Part shown: positions 23,434-31,750 of the stretch, in pieces
Position numbering within the stretch: position 1 is the first letter of the stretch
How the letters are laid out: each line of letters opens with the position of its first letter
Notes under the pieces: generated by a model
Told to the model about the DNA's origin: nothing
The model's database searches: none
The model's input: the letters and a program-made list of their open reading frames with translations, nothing else
Program-made: the position numbers and the translations under genes
Assembly (NCBI GenBank): GCA_041667115.1
Contig: JBAYFO010000040.1
Span: 1 to 33,022, forward strand
DNA: 33,022 nucleotides
Origin: UBA1563 sp041667115
GTDB lineage: Bacteria > Bacteroidota > Ignavibacteria > Ignavibacteriales > Ignavibacteriaceae
Direction of reading: 5' to 3'

Positions 23434-25152
23434 TTATTCTTCCGTGATAAAATTTTTTATTTCGAAATACGATTCATCCGGTGCAGACGAACGGGTTTTT
23501 CCGTGCTCCATCTTTTTGAACAGTTCGTCTTTGGAACGGTATTCTTTTAGATAATAAATTTTAACAGCTTGACGATGTTGAGCGATCCAGTTCAACGAAA
23601 TTTTTATTTTTTCCAAATCTTCATCGTTAGGAATAAAATCAAGTTGGGTTGTTCCGTCAAAATAATCATCAAGGGCATGATCAAAATTCATCATGTCACT
23701 GGCAAAGTATTCCTTTATGAAAAGTTTTCCTTCGAGTAAAAGGAAATACTCTTTTTCTCCTTCAAATCCTGTAATTTCAAAAAGAACCTTTGCTCTGTTA
23801 ATCGGTTCGGCAAGTAAGGACGATTTGTGAATCTGCGAAAGCACAAGTGAAATTAATTCTTTAATCTCTGAAGCTTTTTCAAAACGAAGTTGATCGGAAT
23901 AACTTTTCATCTTGGATACAAGACGGTTTACCGCAAATTGATTTTTTCCGTAGAGAAATTCGTAGACATTTTTAACTTCATCAAGGTAAGGATCATTTGT
24001 ATCAACTACGCAAGGAGCAGTGCAGCGTTCAATTTCAGCCAGAAAACACCTTCGTTTCTTTTTAAATTCCTTTTCATCACACTCGCGCAGAAGAAAGATT
24101 CTGTCAATCATATCAAGGACTTGCTGGGCAAGTTTGCGCGAAATAAACAAGCCGAAATAATCATTCCCGTCAAACGAAAAATGATTTGTCAATTCAACTT
24201 TGGGCGCTTGGTGTGTGTTGGTTATCCGTAAAAAATATTTGTTGTGATATTGTTTGAGCATCACATTCATTTTAGGATCAATTTTTTTTATCAACTCGGC
24301 TTCGCCAAGAAGCGCGGTTAACTCCGTCTTTGTTCTTATCGTTTTAAATTTGTGTGCAGTAGTCAGAATTTTTTTACTTTTCCTTGCAGAAGTAGGAGAA
24401 AGATAAGATTTGATTCTATCACGTAATGACTTCGCTTTGCCGATATAAATTATTTCTTCCTTTTTATTTAAGAAAAAATAAACACCGGGAGACTTTGGAA
24501 GCGAGAGAAAAGCATCTGCAAGATTTTTCTTTAGCGGGACTTTTGGTTTTATTTGACCAGATAAGTATTGGTAATTTATAAAATCCTGAACAGTTTGAAA
24601 TCCTTCGGCTGCTCTTAATCTTTCCACTAAATGGTGAAGGATTTTTGCAGTTACCTCTGCATCTGCATAGGCGCGGTGAGCCGCTTCATTTTTTAAGCGA
24701 AGATGATTTGCAAGATTTCCCAACGAACGGCTTTTAAGATTTGGGAACAATCTTCTCGCTAATCGAAGTGTACAGAGTTGAAGCGGCTGGTAATTTTCAA
24801 CTCCGCAAACTTGAAATTCTTTCCGTAAAAAACTTAAATCGAATGCAAGATTGTGCCCAACGAGAACCGAATCCTCTAAAAAATCTTGCAGTGGTTTTAC
24901 CAAATCCTCAAAAAACGGTGCGTCATAAACATCATCATTTGAAATTCCGGTGAATTGCGTGATAAAAGGAGGAATTGATCTCCCCGGATTGATAAATGAA
25001 TTATACCTGTCAATCACTTCAAAGTTTTTTATTTTAACCAAACCGATTTCGATGATGTTATTATTCGCCGGACCTAATCCCGTTGTCTCAACATCAACAA
25101 CAGAAAACTCGGCTTCCTCAATGGGAAGTTGTAATATTTCAGTATTCAGCAT
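23434..25152 (-). CDS. DEDDh exonuclease fused to UvrC-like GIY-YIG nuclease
   Basis: A 572-residue two-nuclease protein. The N-terminal DnaQ-like domain (residues about 10-180) has D20-V-E22 in VVDVETTG, D105 in GHNLAFD, and H159 and D164 in HRAYAD, the complete DEDDh set. After a linker, the GIY-YIG domain starts near 217 (SPGVYFF at 221-227, YIGKAKSLRDR at 236-246, and a downstream LLGEAELIKKIDPKMN). Residues about 350-400 carry the UvrC-type cysteine cluster (KRRCFLAEIERCTAPC) and then a UVR-like helix (RFEKASEIKEL). The C-terminal RNase H-like nuclease of UvrC is absent, as in Cho. It likely combines 3'-5' exonuclease and 3'-side DNA incision in repair. DnaQ-GIY-YIG fusions are known in several phyla. 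Confidence 0.93.
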   Translation of the reverse strand: MLNTEILQLPIEEAEFSVVDVETTGLGPANNNIIEIGLVKIKNFEVIDRYNSFINPGRSIPPFITQFTGISNDDVYDAPFFEDLVKPLQDFLEDSVLVGHNLAFDLSFLRKEFQVCGVENYQPLQLCTLRLARRLFPNLKSRSLGNLANHLRLKNEAAHRAYADAEVTAKILHHLVERLRAAEGFQTVQDFINYQYLSGQIKPKVPLKKNLADAFLSLPKSPGVYFFLNKKEEIIYIGKAKSLRDRIKSYLSPTSARKSKKILTTAHKFKTIRTKTELTALLGEAELIKKIDPKMNVMLKQYHNKYFLRITNTHQAPKVELTNHFSFDGNDYFGLFISRKLAQQVLDMIDRIFLLRECDEKEFKKKRRCFLAEIERCTAPCVVDTNDPYLDEVKNVYEFLYGKNQFAVNRLVSKMKSYSDQLRFEKASEIKELISLVLSQIHKSSLLAEPINRAKVLFEITGFEGEKEYFLLLEGKLFIKEYFASDMMNFDHALDDYFDGTTQLDFIPNDEDLEKIKISLNWIAQHRQAVKIYYLKEYRSKDELFKKMEHGKTRSSAPDESYFEIKNFITEE

Positions 25153-25231
25153 ACAAAACCGGAGAAATCTTTCATAATTCTTTTATGTTACTTCTTAATT
25201 AGATATATTTTCTTTACAAATTTAGAAGAAT

Positions 25232-26041
25232 ATGGAATCAATTAATATACTTTTTATCGGCGACATTATTGGAAAACCGGGATTAACGTTTGTACAAGCA
25301 TGGTTACCGGGCATGATTCAAAAATACAAAGCCGATGTGGTTATTGCTAATGGTGAAAATGTTGCCGATGGAAAAGGGATCACTCCTAAAGAAGGTGAAA
25401 TACTCTTTAATCTCGGTGTGCATGCAATTACCGGCGGGAATCATACATGGGATAAACATCAATCGCAAGAATATTTAAAGAATGAACCGCGAGTTCTTCG
25501 CCCTTTAAATTATCCTAAGGGAACGCATGGTAACGGACATGTTATCGTTGATTCCAAAAGAGGTAAAGTTGCCGTTGTAAATTTGCAAGGAAGAGCGTAT
25601 ATGGCTACAATTGATTGCCCGTTTCGCTCGGCGGATTGGATTCTTGCAAGAATAAAGTCAGAGACAAAAATAGTTTTCATTGATTTTCATGCAGAGGCAA
25701 CCGCTGAAAAGGTTGCGCTTGCAACATATTTAGATGGAAAAATTAGCGCGCTCGTTGGTACACACACACACGTACAAACAAGCGATGAACGGATTTTACC
25801 GAACGGCACCGGCTATATTACGGATGCGGGAATGACCGGACCTTATGATTCAGTAATTGGAATGAAAAGCCAGGCGGCAATTAACCGCTTTATTTATCAA
25901 ACACCACAAAAATATGAAACTGCGGAAAATGATGTCCATCTTTGCGGAGTTCTCTTTAAGGTAGATGCTGCGACAGGTAAGACAGTTGCAATTGAACGAA
26001 TTTTATTCCCTGAATTTCAATCCGCCATGGGCGGACAGTGA
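25232..26041 (+). CDS. TIGR00282/YmdB family metallophosphoesterase
   Basis: A 269-residue protein with the family start FIGDIIGKPGL, followed by IANGENVADGKGI (about 40-52), ITGGNHTWDKH (about 69-79), the middle VNLQGRAYM and IDFHAEATAEK, and LVGTHTHVQTSDERILPNGTGYITDAGMTGP near 180-210. These supply the metal-binding Asp, Asn and His residues. YmdB of Bacillus subtilis hydrolyses 2',3'-cyclic nucleotides and, less strongly, cAMP. It begins the plus-strand operon with folD (10 bases downstream) and is divergent from the exonuclease gene with 79 bases between starts. Confidence 0.95.
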   Translation: MESINILFIGDIIGKPGLTFVQAWLPGMIQKYKADVVIANGENVADGKGITPKEGEILFNLGVHAITGGNHTWDKHQSQEYLKNEPRVLRPLNYPKGTHGNGHVIVDSKRGKVAVVNLQGRAYMATIDCPFRSADWILARIKSETKIVFIDFHAEATAEKVALATYLDGKISALVGTHTHVQTSDERILPNGTGYITDAGMTGPYDSVIGMKSQAAINRFIYQTPQKYETAENDVHLCGVLFKVDAATGKTVAIERILFPEFQSAMGGQ

Positions 26042-26051
26042 GTTAACAGAA

Positions 26052-26930
26052 ATGATTTTAATTGATGGTAAAAAGGTCGCTTCTGAAATTCGACTTGAAT
26101 TAAAAGAAGAGGTTGATAGACTTAAAGCCGAACGGAAAAGCCTTCCCGGTTTAGTTACAATTCTTGTTGGTGAAAATCAAGCTTCAAAATCGTATGTAAG
26201 TGGTAAGGCTAAAGCATGCGAAGAGATCGGGTTCCTTTCGAAAATTGAAAAACTTCCCGAAACTACCACGGAAGATGAATTATTGCGCATAGTGCAAAGT
26301 TATAACAAAAACCCCGATTATCACGGAATTCTTGTTCAGCTTCCGCTTCCAAAACAGATCAATGAATCTAATATTATTAACGCAATCGCTCCGGAAAAAG
26401 ATGTTGATGGCTTTCATCCGGTTAGTGTTGGGAATTTAGTTATTGGAAACGATACGTTTTTCCCATGCACTCCAGCCGGTATTCAAGAATTGCTAAAGCG
26501 GTATAACATTCCAACAAAAGGGAAACATGTCGTCGTCGTCGGTCGCAGCAATATTGTTGGTAAACCAATTGCAAATATTATGCTTCAGAAAAAAGAATTT
26601 GCGAATTCAATTGTTACGGTTTGTCATTCGGCTGCCGATGATTTGAAAAAATATACTCTGTCGGCAGATATTTTAATTGCGGCGATCGGAGTTCCAAACT
26701 TCATCAAAGCAGATATGGTTAAAGAGGGAACAGCTGTAATTGATGTCGGAATAAACCGTGTTGACGATTCAACAAAAGCAAAAGGATATAGAATTGTCGG
26801 CGATGTTGATTTTGAAAATGTCTCGCCTAAAACTTCTTTTATTACTCCTGTTCCCGGGGGTGTTGGTCCAATGACTATCGCTATGTTATTACAAAATACA
26901 TTTAAAGCTTATTTAAAATCCGGAAAATAA
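26052..26930 (+). CDS. folD: Bifunctional methylenetetrahydrofolate dehydrogenase/cyclohydrolase FolD
   Basis: A 292-residue protein when started at the ATG 26052 (MILIDGKKVASEI), which is the usual FolD beginning; an upstream in-frame ATG at 25965 would overlap the previous gene by 77 bases and adds unrelated residues. Family signatures: SYVSGKAKACEEIG (with the active-site Lys), GILVQLPLPKQI, PEKDVDGFHPVSVG, the NADP-binding GRSNIVGKP, and the end signature PVPGGVGPMT. The enzyme interconverts 5,10-methylene-, methenyl- and 10-formyl-tetrahydrofolate in one-carbon metabolism. deoC starts one base after its stop. Confidence 0.97.
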   Translation: MILIDGKKVASEIRLELKEEVDRLKAERKSLPGLVTILVGENQASKSYVSGKAKACEEIGFLSKIEKLPETTTEDELLRIVQSYNKNPDYHGILVQLPLPKQINESNIINAIAPEKDVDGFHPVSVGNLVIGNDTFFPCTPAGIQELLKRYNIPTKGKHVVVVGRSNIVGKPIANIMLQKKEFANSIVTVCHSAADDLKKYTLSADILIAAIGVPNFIKADMVKEGTAVIDVGINRVDDSTKAKGYRIVGDVDFENVSPKTSFITPVPGGVGPMTIAMLLQNTFKAYLKSGK

Positions 26931-26931
26931 A

Positions 26932-27798
26932 ATGGATACATCAAAAATTGATAGAATTGTTTCTCAAGTGTTTTTAGAAAAATCTTTACGCGATTTTTAT
27001 TGCCAGGATGATTCTTGCAAAGGCTGGGAAACAAATGTAATTACACAACCGACTGCTGTTAAAAACATTGTTAATGTGGGAGCGGAAAGAATTTCTGCCG
27101 GACTCGGTGTTGGCGATCATCTTCCTGATCTTTCACTTGCAAGAATGATTGACCATACCATGTTGAAACCCGACGCAACCACAGCTGAAATTACTCAACT
27201 CTGCGCCGAGGCTAAACAATATCATTTCGCTTCTGTGTGCGTTAACCCGGGATTTGTTCCTCTTTGTTCATCAATTTTAAAAGGATCGGATGTAAAAGTT
27301 TGTACGGTTATCGGATTTCCTCTGGGGGCAACCACCACTGAAGTAAAACGTATGGAAGCGGAACAAGCGATTGCAAACGGCGCTACTGAAATTGATATGG
27401 TAATAAATGTCGGTCAGTTAAAAAGCGGAAATATTGAATACGTTTTTAACGATGTAAACAAAGTGGTACTTGCTGCAAAAGCACACCGCAATGTTTGTAA
27501 AGTGATTTTAGAAACTGCACTCTTAACGGATGAAGAAAAAGTTAAAGCTTGTTTGATCTGCAAAAAAGCGGGTGCTGATTTTGTGAAAACTTCAACCGGG
27601 TTTTCAAAAGGTGGCGCAACGGTTGGTGATATTGCACTTATGAGAAAAATTGTAGGTTCTGCTATCGGAGTAAAAGCTTCCGGCGGCATTCGTTCTAAAG
27701 AAGACGCAGAAGCCATGATCGCTAGTGGTGCAGACCGAATTGGCGCCAGTGCCAGCGTAAAAATTGTGATGGGCGAGAAAAGTGAGTCGTCTTACTAA
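26932..27798 (+). CDS. deoC: Deoxyribose-phosphate aldolase
   Basis: A 288-residue class I aldolase that cleaves 2-deoxyribose-5-phosphate to glyceraldehyde-3-phosphate and acetaldehyde. The TIM-barrel core runs from about 68 (LARMIDHTMLKPDAT) with VCVNPGFVPL, IGFPLGATTTEVKRMEAEQA, EIDMVINVG, the Schiff-base Lys K219 in DFVKTSTGF, and GVKASGGIRS with the second Lys. It has a 65-residue N-terminal extension beyond the about 220-residue core, which includes C24 and C29 in FYCQDDSCKGW. The extension is known in long-form DeoC of related bacteria; its role is unclear. It is packed in an operon: one base after folD, and directly abutting the HicB-like gene. Confidence 0.95.
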   Translation: MDTSKIDRIVSQVFLEKSLRDFYCQDDSCKGWETNVITQPTAVKNIVNVGAERISAGLGVGDHLPDLSLARMIDHTMLKPDATTAEITQLCAEAKQYHFASVCVNPGFVPLCSSILKGSDVKVCTVIGFPLGATTTEVKRMEAEQAIANGATEIDMVINVGQLKSGNIEYVFNDVNKVVLAAKAHRNVCKVILETALLTDEEKVKACLICKKAGADFVKTSTGFSKGGATVGDIALMRKIVGSAIGVKASGGIRSKEDAEAMIASGADRIGASASVKIVMGEKSESSY

Positions 27799-28026
27799 AT
27801 GGTTTTAGATATTATAATCTCAAAAGCGCTTGACGGCTATTCTGCTGCGGTTCCGTCAATTAAAGGATGCGAAACGTGGGCTCCGAAAGAAGATGAAGCC
27901 ATCGATAAAATTGTTTCATTAGCCCGGTACTATTTACAGTTAGATGAGCATCATAGGGTTTTAGTTGATAAAGCCGGACGAAGCGCCTGTCAATCTATTT
28001 ACAAATTAATATTCCATAAGCATTGA
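27799..28026 (+). CDS. Small HicB-like (UPF0150) domain protein, orphan
   Basis: A 75-residue protein. The segment ISKALDGYSAAVPSIKGCETWA followed by EDEAIDKIVSLARYYLQL matches the HicB N-terminal fold, in which a strand-Gly-strand (DGY-x-A-x-VP-x-x-x-GC) leads to a helix. It lacks the C-terminal DNA-binding domain of HicB antitoxins, and no HicA toxin lies beside it. The ATG directly follows the TAA of deoC, and its TGA overlaps the TTG start of the next gene, so it is translated as part of this housekeeping operon. A regulatory or protein-binding role is possible; a toxin-antitoxin role is not supported here. Confidence 0.75.
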   Translation: MVLDIIISKALDGYSAAVPSIKGCETWAPKEDEAIDKIVSLARYYLQLDEHHRVLVDKAGRSACQSIYKLIFHKH

Positions 28027-28616
28027 GAAAAGCAATTACAGAACGACGGAAAGAAAAAATTATTGCCGTTGCTTCTGCGCGGCAGGATTCCCTTCGTCTT
28101 GTGCTTGAAAATGTACACGATCCACACAATGTTAGCGCCGTTTTCCGTTCTTGTGATGCGGTGGGAATTCCAAAAGTCTCTCTTATTTACAACATTGAAA
28201 AATATCCGAAGATCGGGAGCAAATCTTCCGCTTCAGCTTTTAAATGGGTTCAGAAAGAAAAATTTACCGAAGTTGAAATGTGTTATAAAACTTTGCGTGA
28301 AGAAGGTTTTACAATTCTCGCCTCGTCGTTGAAACCAAATTCTTTAAACTTGTATGATCTTGATCTCACAAAAAAAGTCGCTCTTGTTTTTGGAAATGAG
28401 CATCGTGGAATTTCCGATGAAGCCGAAAATTTAGCCGACAATATTTTTTACATCCCGATGCAAGGAATGGTTCAGAGTCTTAATATCTCAGTTGCCGCTG
28501 CGGTTACGTTGTACGAAGCGATGCGGCAAAGAATGTTAAAAGGTCTTTATACTCAAGCAAATGAAAATCCGGAACTCCTGGAACAAAGAATAACAGATTG
28601 GTTGACGAATAAATAA
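28023..28616 (+). CDS. SpoU family RNA 2'-O-methyltransferase, TrmH-like (TTG start)
   Basis: A 197-residue SPOUT methyltransferase. Motif 1 HDPHNVSAVFRSCDAVGIP (residues about 34-52), motif 2 VALVFGNEHRGISDE (about 119-133) and motif 3 IPMQGMVQSLNISVAAAVTLYEA (about 141-163) are complete, including the conserved Arg, Glu and Asn residues that bind SAM in the deep knot. The start is TTG at 28023, overlapping the TGA of the preceding gene (TTGA); there is no upstream or nearby ATG, and the first residues (RKAITERRKEKI) match the TrmH N-terminus. The substrate is probably the G18 ribose of tRNA, but rRNA methylation cannot be excluded. aroA starts at a one-base overlap. Confidence 0.9.
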   Translation: MRKAITERRKEKIIAVASARQDSLRLVLENVHDPHNVSAVFRSCDAVGIPKVSLIYNIEKYPKIGSKSSASAFKWVQKEKFTEVEMCYKTLREEGFTILASSLKPNSLNLYDLDLTKKVALVFGNEHRGISDEAENLADNIFYIPMQGMVQSLNISVAAAVTLYEAMRQRMLKGLYTQANENPELLEQRITDWLTNK

Positions 28617-29914
28617 TGACACAAATATTAAAAAAAATTGAATCTGTAAAGGGGGAACTAGCTCTACCGGGTGACAAATCTATTTCGCACCGTGCCGTAA
28701 TATTTTCTTGTATGGCAAAAGGAATTTCCGAAATTGAAAACTTATCAAACGGTGAAGATGTCAGGTCAACGTTAAAATGTTTCTCCGAACTTGGCGTTAA
28801 GAGTAAATGGGAAAATGAAAAATTGATTATCGAAGGGAAAGGATATAAAAATTTCAATGCTCCTATCAAAAATTTAGATGCCGGTAATTCCGGTACAACT
28901 GCCAGATTGCTTACCGGATTCCTTTCCGCACAACCATTCCAGTCAACATTAATAGGTGATGCATCACTTTCTCAACGTCCGATGAAAAGAGTAATTGAAC
29001 CCCTTTCATTAATGGGAGCCAAATTTTCTTCTTCATCTAAAATGACGCTGCCGTTAACAATTTATCCGCCGGAAAAATTATCTCCAATTACTTATGAAAT
29101 GCCGGTTGCAAGTGCACAGGTAAAGAGTTCGCTGCTTCTTGCCGGACTGCATTTAGACGGAGAGACTTGCATAATTGAATCCGAACAAACGCGTAACCAC
29201 ACGGAAGTTATGCTTGGTTTACATGTTGAAGAAAGAGAAGGGAAGAAGTTTATTTATTCTTCACAAAAGAATTATCCTTCAGCTCAAAATTATTTTGTCC
29301 CGTCCGATATTTCTTCGGCAGCGTTTTTTATCGTTCTAACTTTACTGGCAAAAAATTCGGAAGTGATTCTCCGCCATGTTTCTTTAAATGAAACGCGCAC
29401 AGGAATTATTAAAGTATTAACTGAGATGGGGAGTAAAATTCAAATTGCAAATCTGCAAACTTCGAACAATGAATTGCATGGTGATTTAATTGTACAGAGC
29501 AGTGAACTTCACTCAATTGAAATAGCGAAAGAGATTATCCCTAATATTATTGATGAAATTCCGGTACTTTCCGTTGCTTCTGTTTTGGGAACGGGTAAAT
29601 TTGAAATTAGAAATGCTTCTGAGTTAAGGGTGAAAGAGTCGGACAGAATTTCAGCTTTAGTTCATAATTACAAATTACTTGGTTTAAATGTTTTAGAATA
29701 TCCCGATGGATTTTCAGTTGGCGGAACAATACAAAATGAAAATCCCGTTTTTGAAAGTTTTCATGATCATCGTATTGCCATGGCTTTTGCTGTTCTATCA
29801 ATGTTCTTAAAGAATGGAGGAAGCATATTAAATTTTGATTGTGTAAAAATCTCTAACCCACAATTCTTAGAGCAAATCAACAGCTTAATCCAACAGCCTA
29901 ATAGCGACGAGTAA
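28616..29914 (+). CDS. aroA: 3-phosphoshikimate 1-carboxyvinyltransferase (EPSP synthase)
   Basis: A 432-residue enzyme of the shikimate pathway that joins phosphoenolpyruvate to shikimate-3-phosphate. Signatures: PGDKSISHRAVI near 18-29, LDAGNSGTTARLLTG near 86-100, SQRPMKR near 119-125, SAQVKSSLLLAGLH near 165-178, and LRVKESDRIS near 338-347, followed by FHDHRIAMAFAVL near 383-395. The PEP-binding and S3P-binding residues are all present. It is the last gene of the operon; its ATG overlaps the TAA of the methyltransferase gene (TAATG). About 180 bases with no gene separate it from the next gene. Confidence 0.97.
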   Translation: MTQILKKIESVKGELALPGDKSISHRAVIFSCMAKGISEIENLSNGEDVRSTLKCFSELGVKSKWENEKLIIEGKGYKNFNAPIKNLDAGNSGTTARLLTGFLSAQPFQSTLIGDASLSQRPMKRVIEPLSLMGAKFSSSSKMTLPLTIYPPEKLSPITYEMPVASAQVKSSLLLAGLHLDGETCIIESEQTRNHTEVMLGLHVEEREGKKFIYSSQKNYPSAQNYFVPSDISSAAFFIVLTLLAKNSEVILRHVSLNETRTGIIKVLTEMGSKIQIANLQTSNNELHGDLIVQSSELHSIEIAKEIIPNIIDEIPVLSVASVLGTGKFEIRNASELRVKESDRISALVHNYKLLGLNVLEYPDGFSVGGTIQNENPVFESFHDHRIAMAFAVLSMFLKNGGSILNFDCVKISNPQFLEQINSLIQQPNSDE

Positions 29915-30093
29915 AATACTTTCCATATGAGAAACAATTTTTCTTATCCGTGATTTATTCTTAATTTTTGGCAAACTTAAGAAAGTTTTTATTTACCGTG
30001 AAAGAGGAATGCATGGCTAGGGAATAGAATGTCAAACAAATTCCTCACTCTTTTTAAATTACAGAAAAAACACAATCGGAGAAAAATATCGAT

Positions 30094-31647
30094 ATGAGTA
30101 ATCAGTTGTGGCAGCGAAAACCCGTCGAACATTTTGAGGCGGAGATGCGAGAGAGCAAGCTCAAACGGGTTTTGGGGAAATTTGGATTAACATCACTTGG
30201 TATCGGAGCGATTATTGGAGCAGGGATATTTGTGATGACCGGAGTAGGAGCTAAAGAGTATGCGGGACCGGCATTAGCTCTTTCTTTTGTCGTCGCCGGT
30301 ATCGGATGCACATTTGCAGCGCTATGCTATGCAGAATTCGCCTCTTTTCTTCCCGTTGAAGGTTCAGCTTATGCTTATTCGTATGCCACAGTCGGAGAAT
30401 TATTTGCGTGGATTATCGGATGGGACTTAATTCTTGAATATGGAATGGCAGCCTCTGCCGTAGCGGTGGGGTGGTCAGGTTACCTTGCAAAATTTCTACT
30501 TCTCTTTAATATAAAATTCCCTCTCTGGTTGATGAATGATGTTTTTACCGCAAAAGAATTAGTTGCAGATGCGGTAAATAAAGGAACACTTTCAACGCTC
30601 ACAACTCACTACTCCAATATTCAATTACCTTCATTTATGGGTGTTGATCTTGCGATTAATCTTCCTGCATTATTAATTATTTGGTTGGTTACGGCAATTC
30701 TTGTTAGAGGAATAAAACAAGCCTCCGGTACAAATAATATTATGGTGGTAGTAAAAGTGATTGTTGTGCTTTTCATTATTATTGTTGGCGCTCAATATAT
30801 CAACACAGCTAATTGGACTCCGTTTATTCCCGAACGAGGGACTTATACAGACGCAATGGGAGGAACTCATAAGGCATTTGGTCTATTAGGGATAGTTTCA
30901 GGAGCCGCTTACATATTTTTTGCCTATATCGGATTTGATACGGTCTCCACACATGCGGGAGAGGCGAAAAATCCGCAGAAAGATGTTCCTTTTGGAATTA
31001 TCGCCTCACTCGTTATCAGTACAATTCTCTACATACTTGTTGCGCTTGTGTTAACGGGAATGGTTCCCTATAAAGAAATAGATATTACTGCACCTATTGC
31101 AGCCGCATTTGGAGCTCATGGTTTAGGCTTTGCCGTACTTATTATTTCGATTGCTGCCATTGCCGGTTTAACTTCGGTAATTATTGTGATGCTTTTAGGA
31201 CAATCACGTGTTTTTTATGCCATCTCCAAAGATGGGTTGATTTCAAAAAAAATATTTGGAGAACTTCACTCAAAATTCCGAACACCTTGGAAAGCAAATA
31301 TCTTGATTGGAGCGGTAGTATCGCTTATAGCAGCATTTACCCCGATTGAAGGGATTTCAAAAATGGTAAACATCGGTACTCTTCTGGCGTTTGTTTTAGT
31401 ATCATTAGCAGTTTGGATAATGCGAAAAAAAGAACCGAACCGTATGCGTCCATTCAGAGCACCGGCTATTTGGTTTGTAGCCCCGATGGGAATTTTATTT
31501 AACTTAGGAATGATGTTAACATTAGAATGGCAAAATTGGGCTCGGCTTTTTGTTTGGTTAGTAGTTGGTTTGCTAATCTATTTTATGTATGGAAGAAAAC
31601 ATAGTGTATTAGCAAAGATACTTTTGGAAGAGAAACAGAAGCAGTAG
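30094..31647 (+). CDS. APC superfamily amino acid permease (YfnA/CAT-like)
   Basis: A 517-residue inner-membrane transporter with about 12-14 hydrophobic segments. The first segment has the APC substrate-binding signature GIGAIIGAGIFVMTG (about 37-51), then YAEFASFLPVEGSAYAYSYATVGELFAWIIGWDLILEYG, and the conserved FFAYIGFDTVSTHAGEAKNP (about 274-292) of the cationic amino acid transporter group. A GGAGAA ribosome-binding site lies about 10 bases upstream of the ATG. Substrate is unknown; basic or branched amino acids are usual. A second permease follows 103 bases downstream on the same strand. Confidence 0.92.
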   Translation: MSNQLWQRKPVEHFEAEMRESKLKRVLGKFGLTSLGIGAIIGAGIFVMTGVGAKEYAGPALALSFVVAGIGCTFAALCYAEFASFLPVEGSAYAYSYATVGELFAWIIGWDLILEYGMAASAVAVGWSGYLAKFLLLFNIKFPLWLMNDVFTAKELVADAVNKGTLSTLTTHYSNIQLPSFMGVDLAINLPALLIIWLVTAILVRGIKQASGTNNIMVVVKVIVVLFIIIVGAQYINTANWTPFIPERGTYTDAMGGTHKAFGLLGIVSGAAYIFFAYIGFDTVSTHAGEAKNPQKDVPFGIIASLVISTILYILVALVLTGMVPYKEIDITAPIAAAFGAHGLGFAVLIISIAAIAGLTSVIIVMLLGQSRVFYAISKDGLISKKIFGELHSKFRTPWKANILIGAVVSLIAAFTPIEGISKMVNIGTLLAFVLVSLAVWIMRKKEPNRMRPFRAPAIWFVAPMGILFNLGMMLTLEWQNWARLFVWLVVGLLIYFMYGRKHSVLAKILLEEKQKQ

Positions 31648-31750
31648 TTGGAAAACAAATTGTAACTGAAATTAATTATGAGAGATGATTCAATGGAATG
31701 ATTGAGATAGGGTTGAATCATCTTAGTTTAGAAATTAGTAAAAGGATATC

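Noticed and set aside
25965..26051. Earlier ATG start for FolD
   Set aside because: It overlaps the previous gene by 77 bases and adds 29 residues not found at the start of FolD; the ATG at 26052 gives the normal N-terminus.
27799..28026. HicAB toxin-antitoxin pair
   Set aside because: Neighbours are deoC and an RNA methyltransferase; no HicA-like toxin frame is present on either side.
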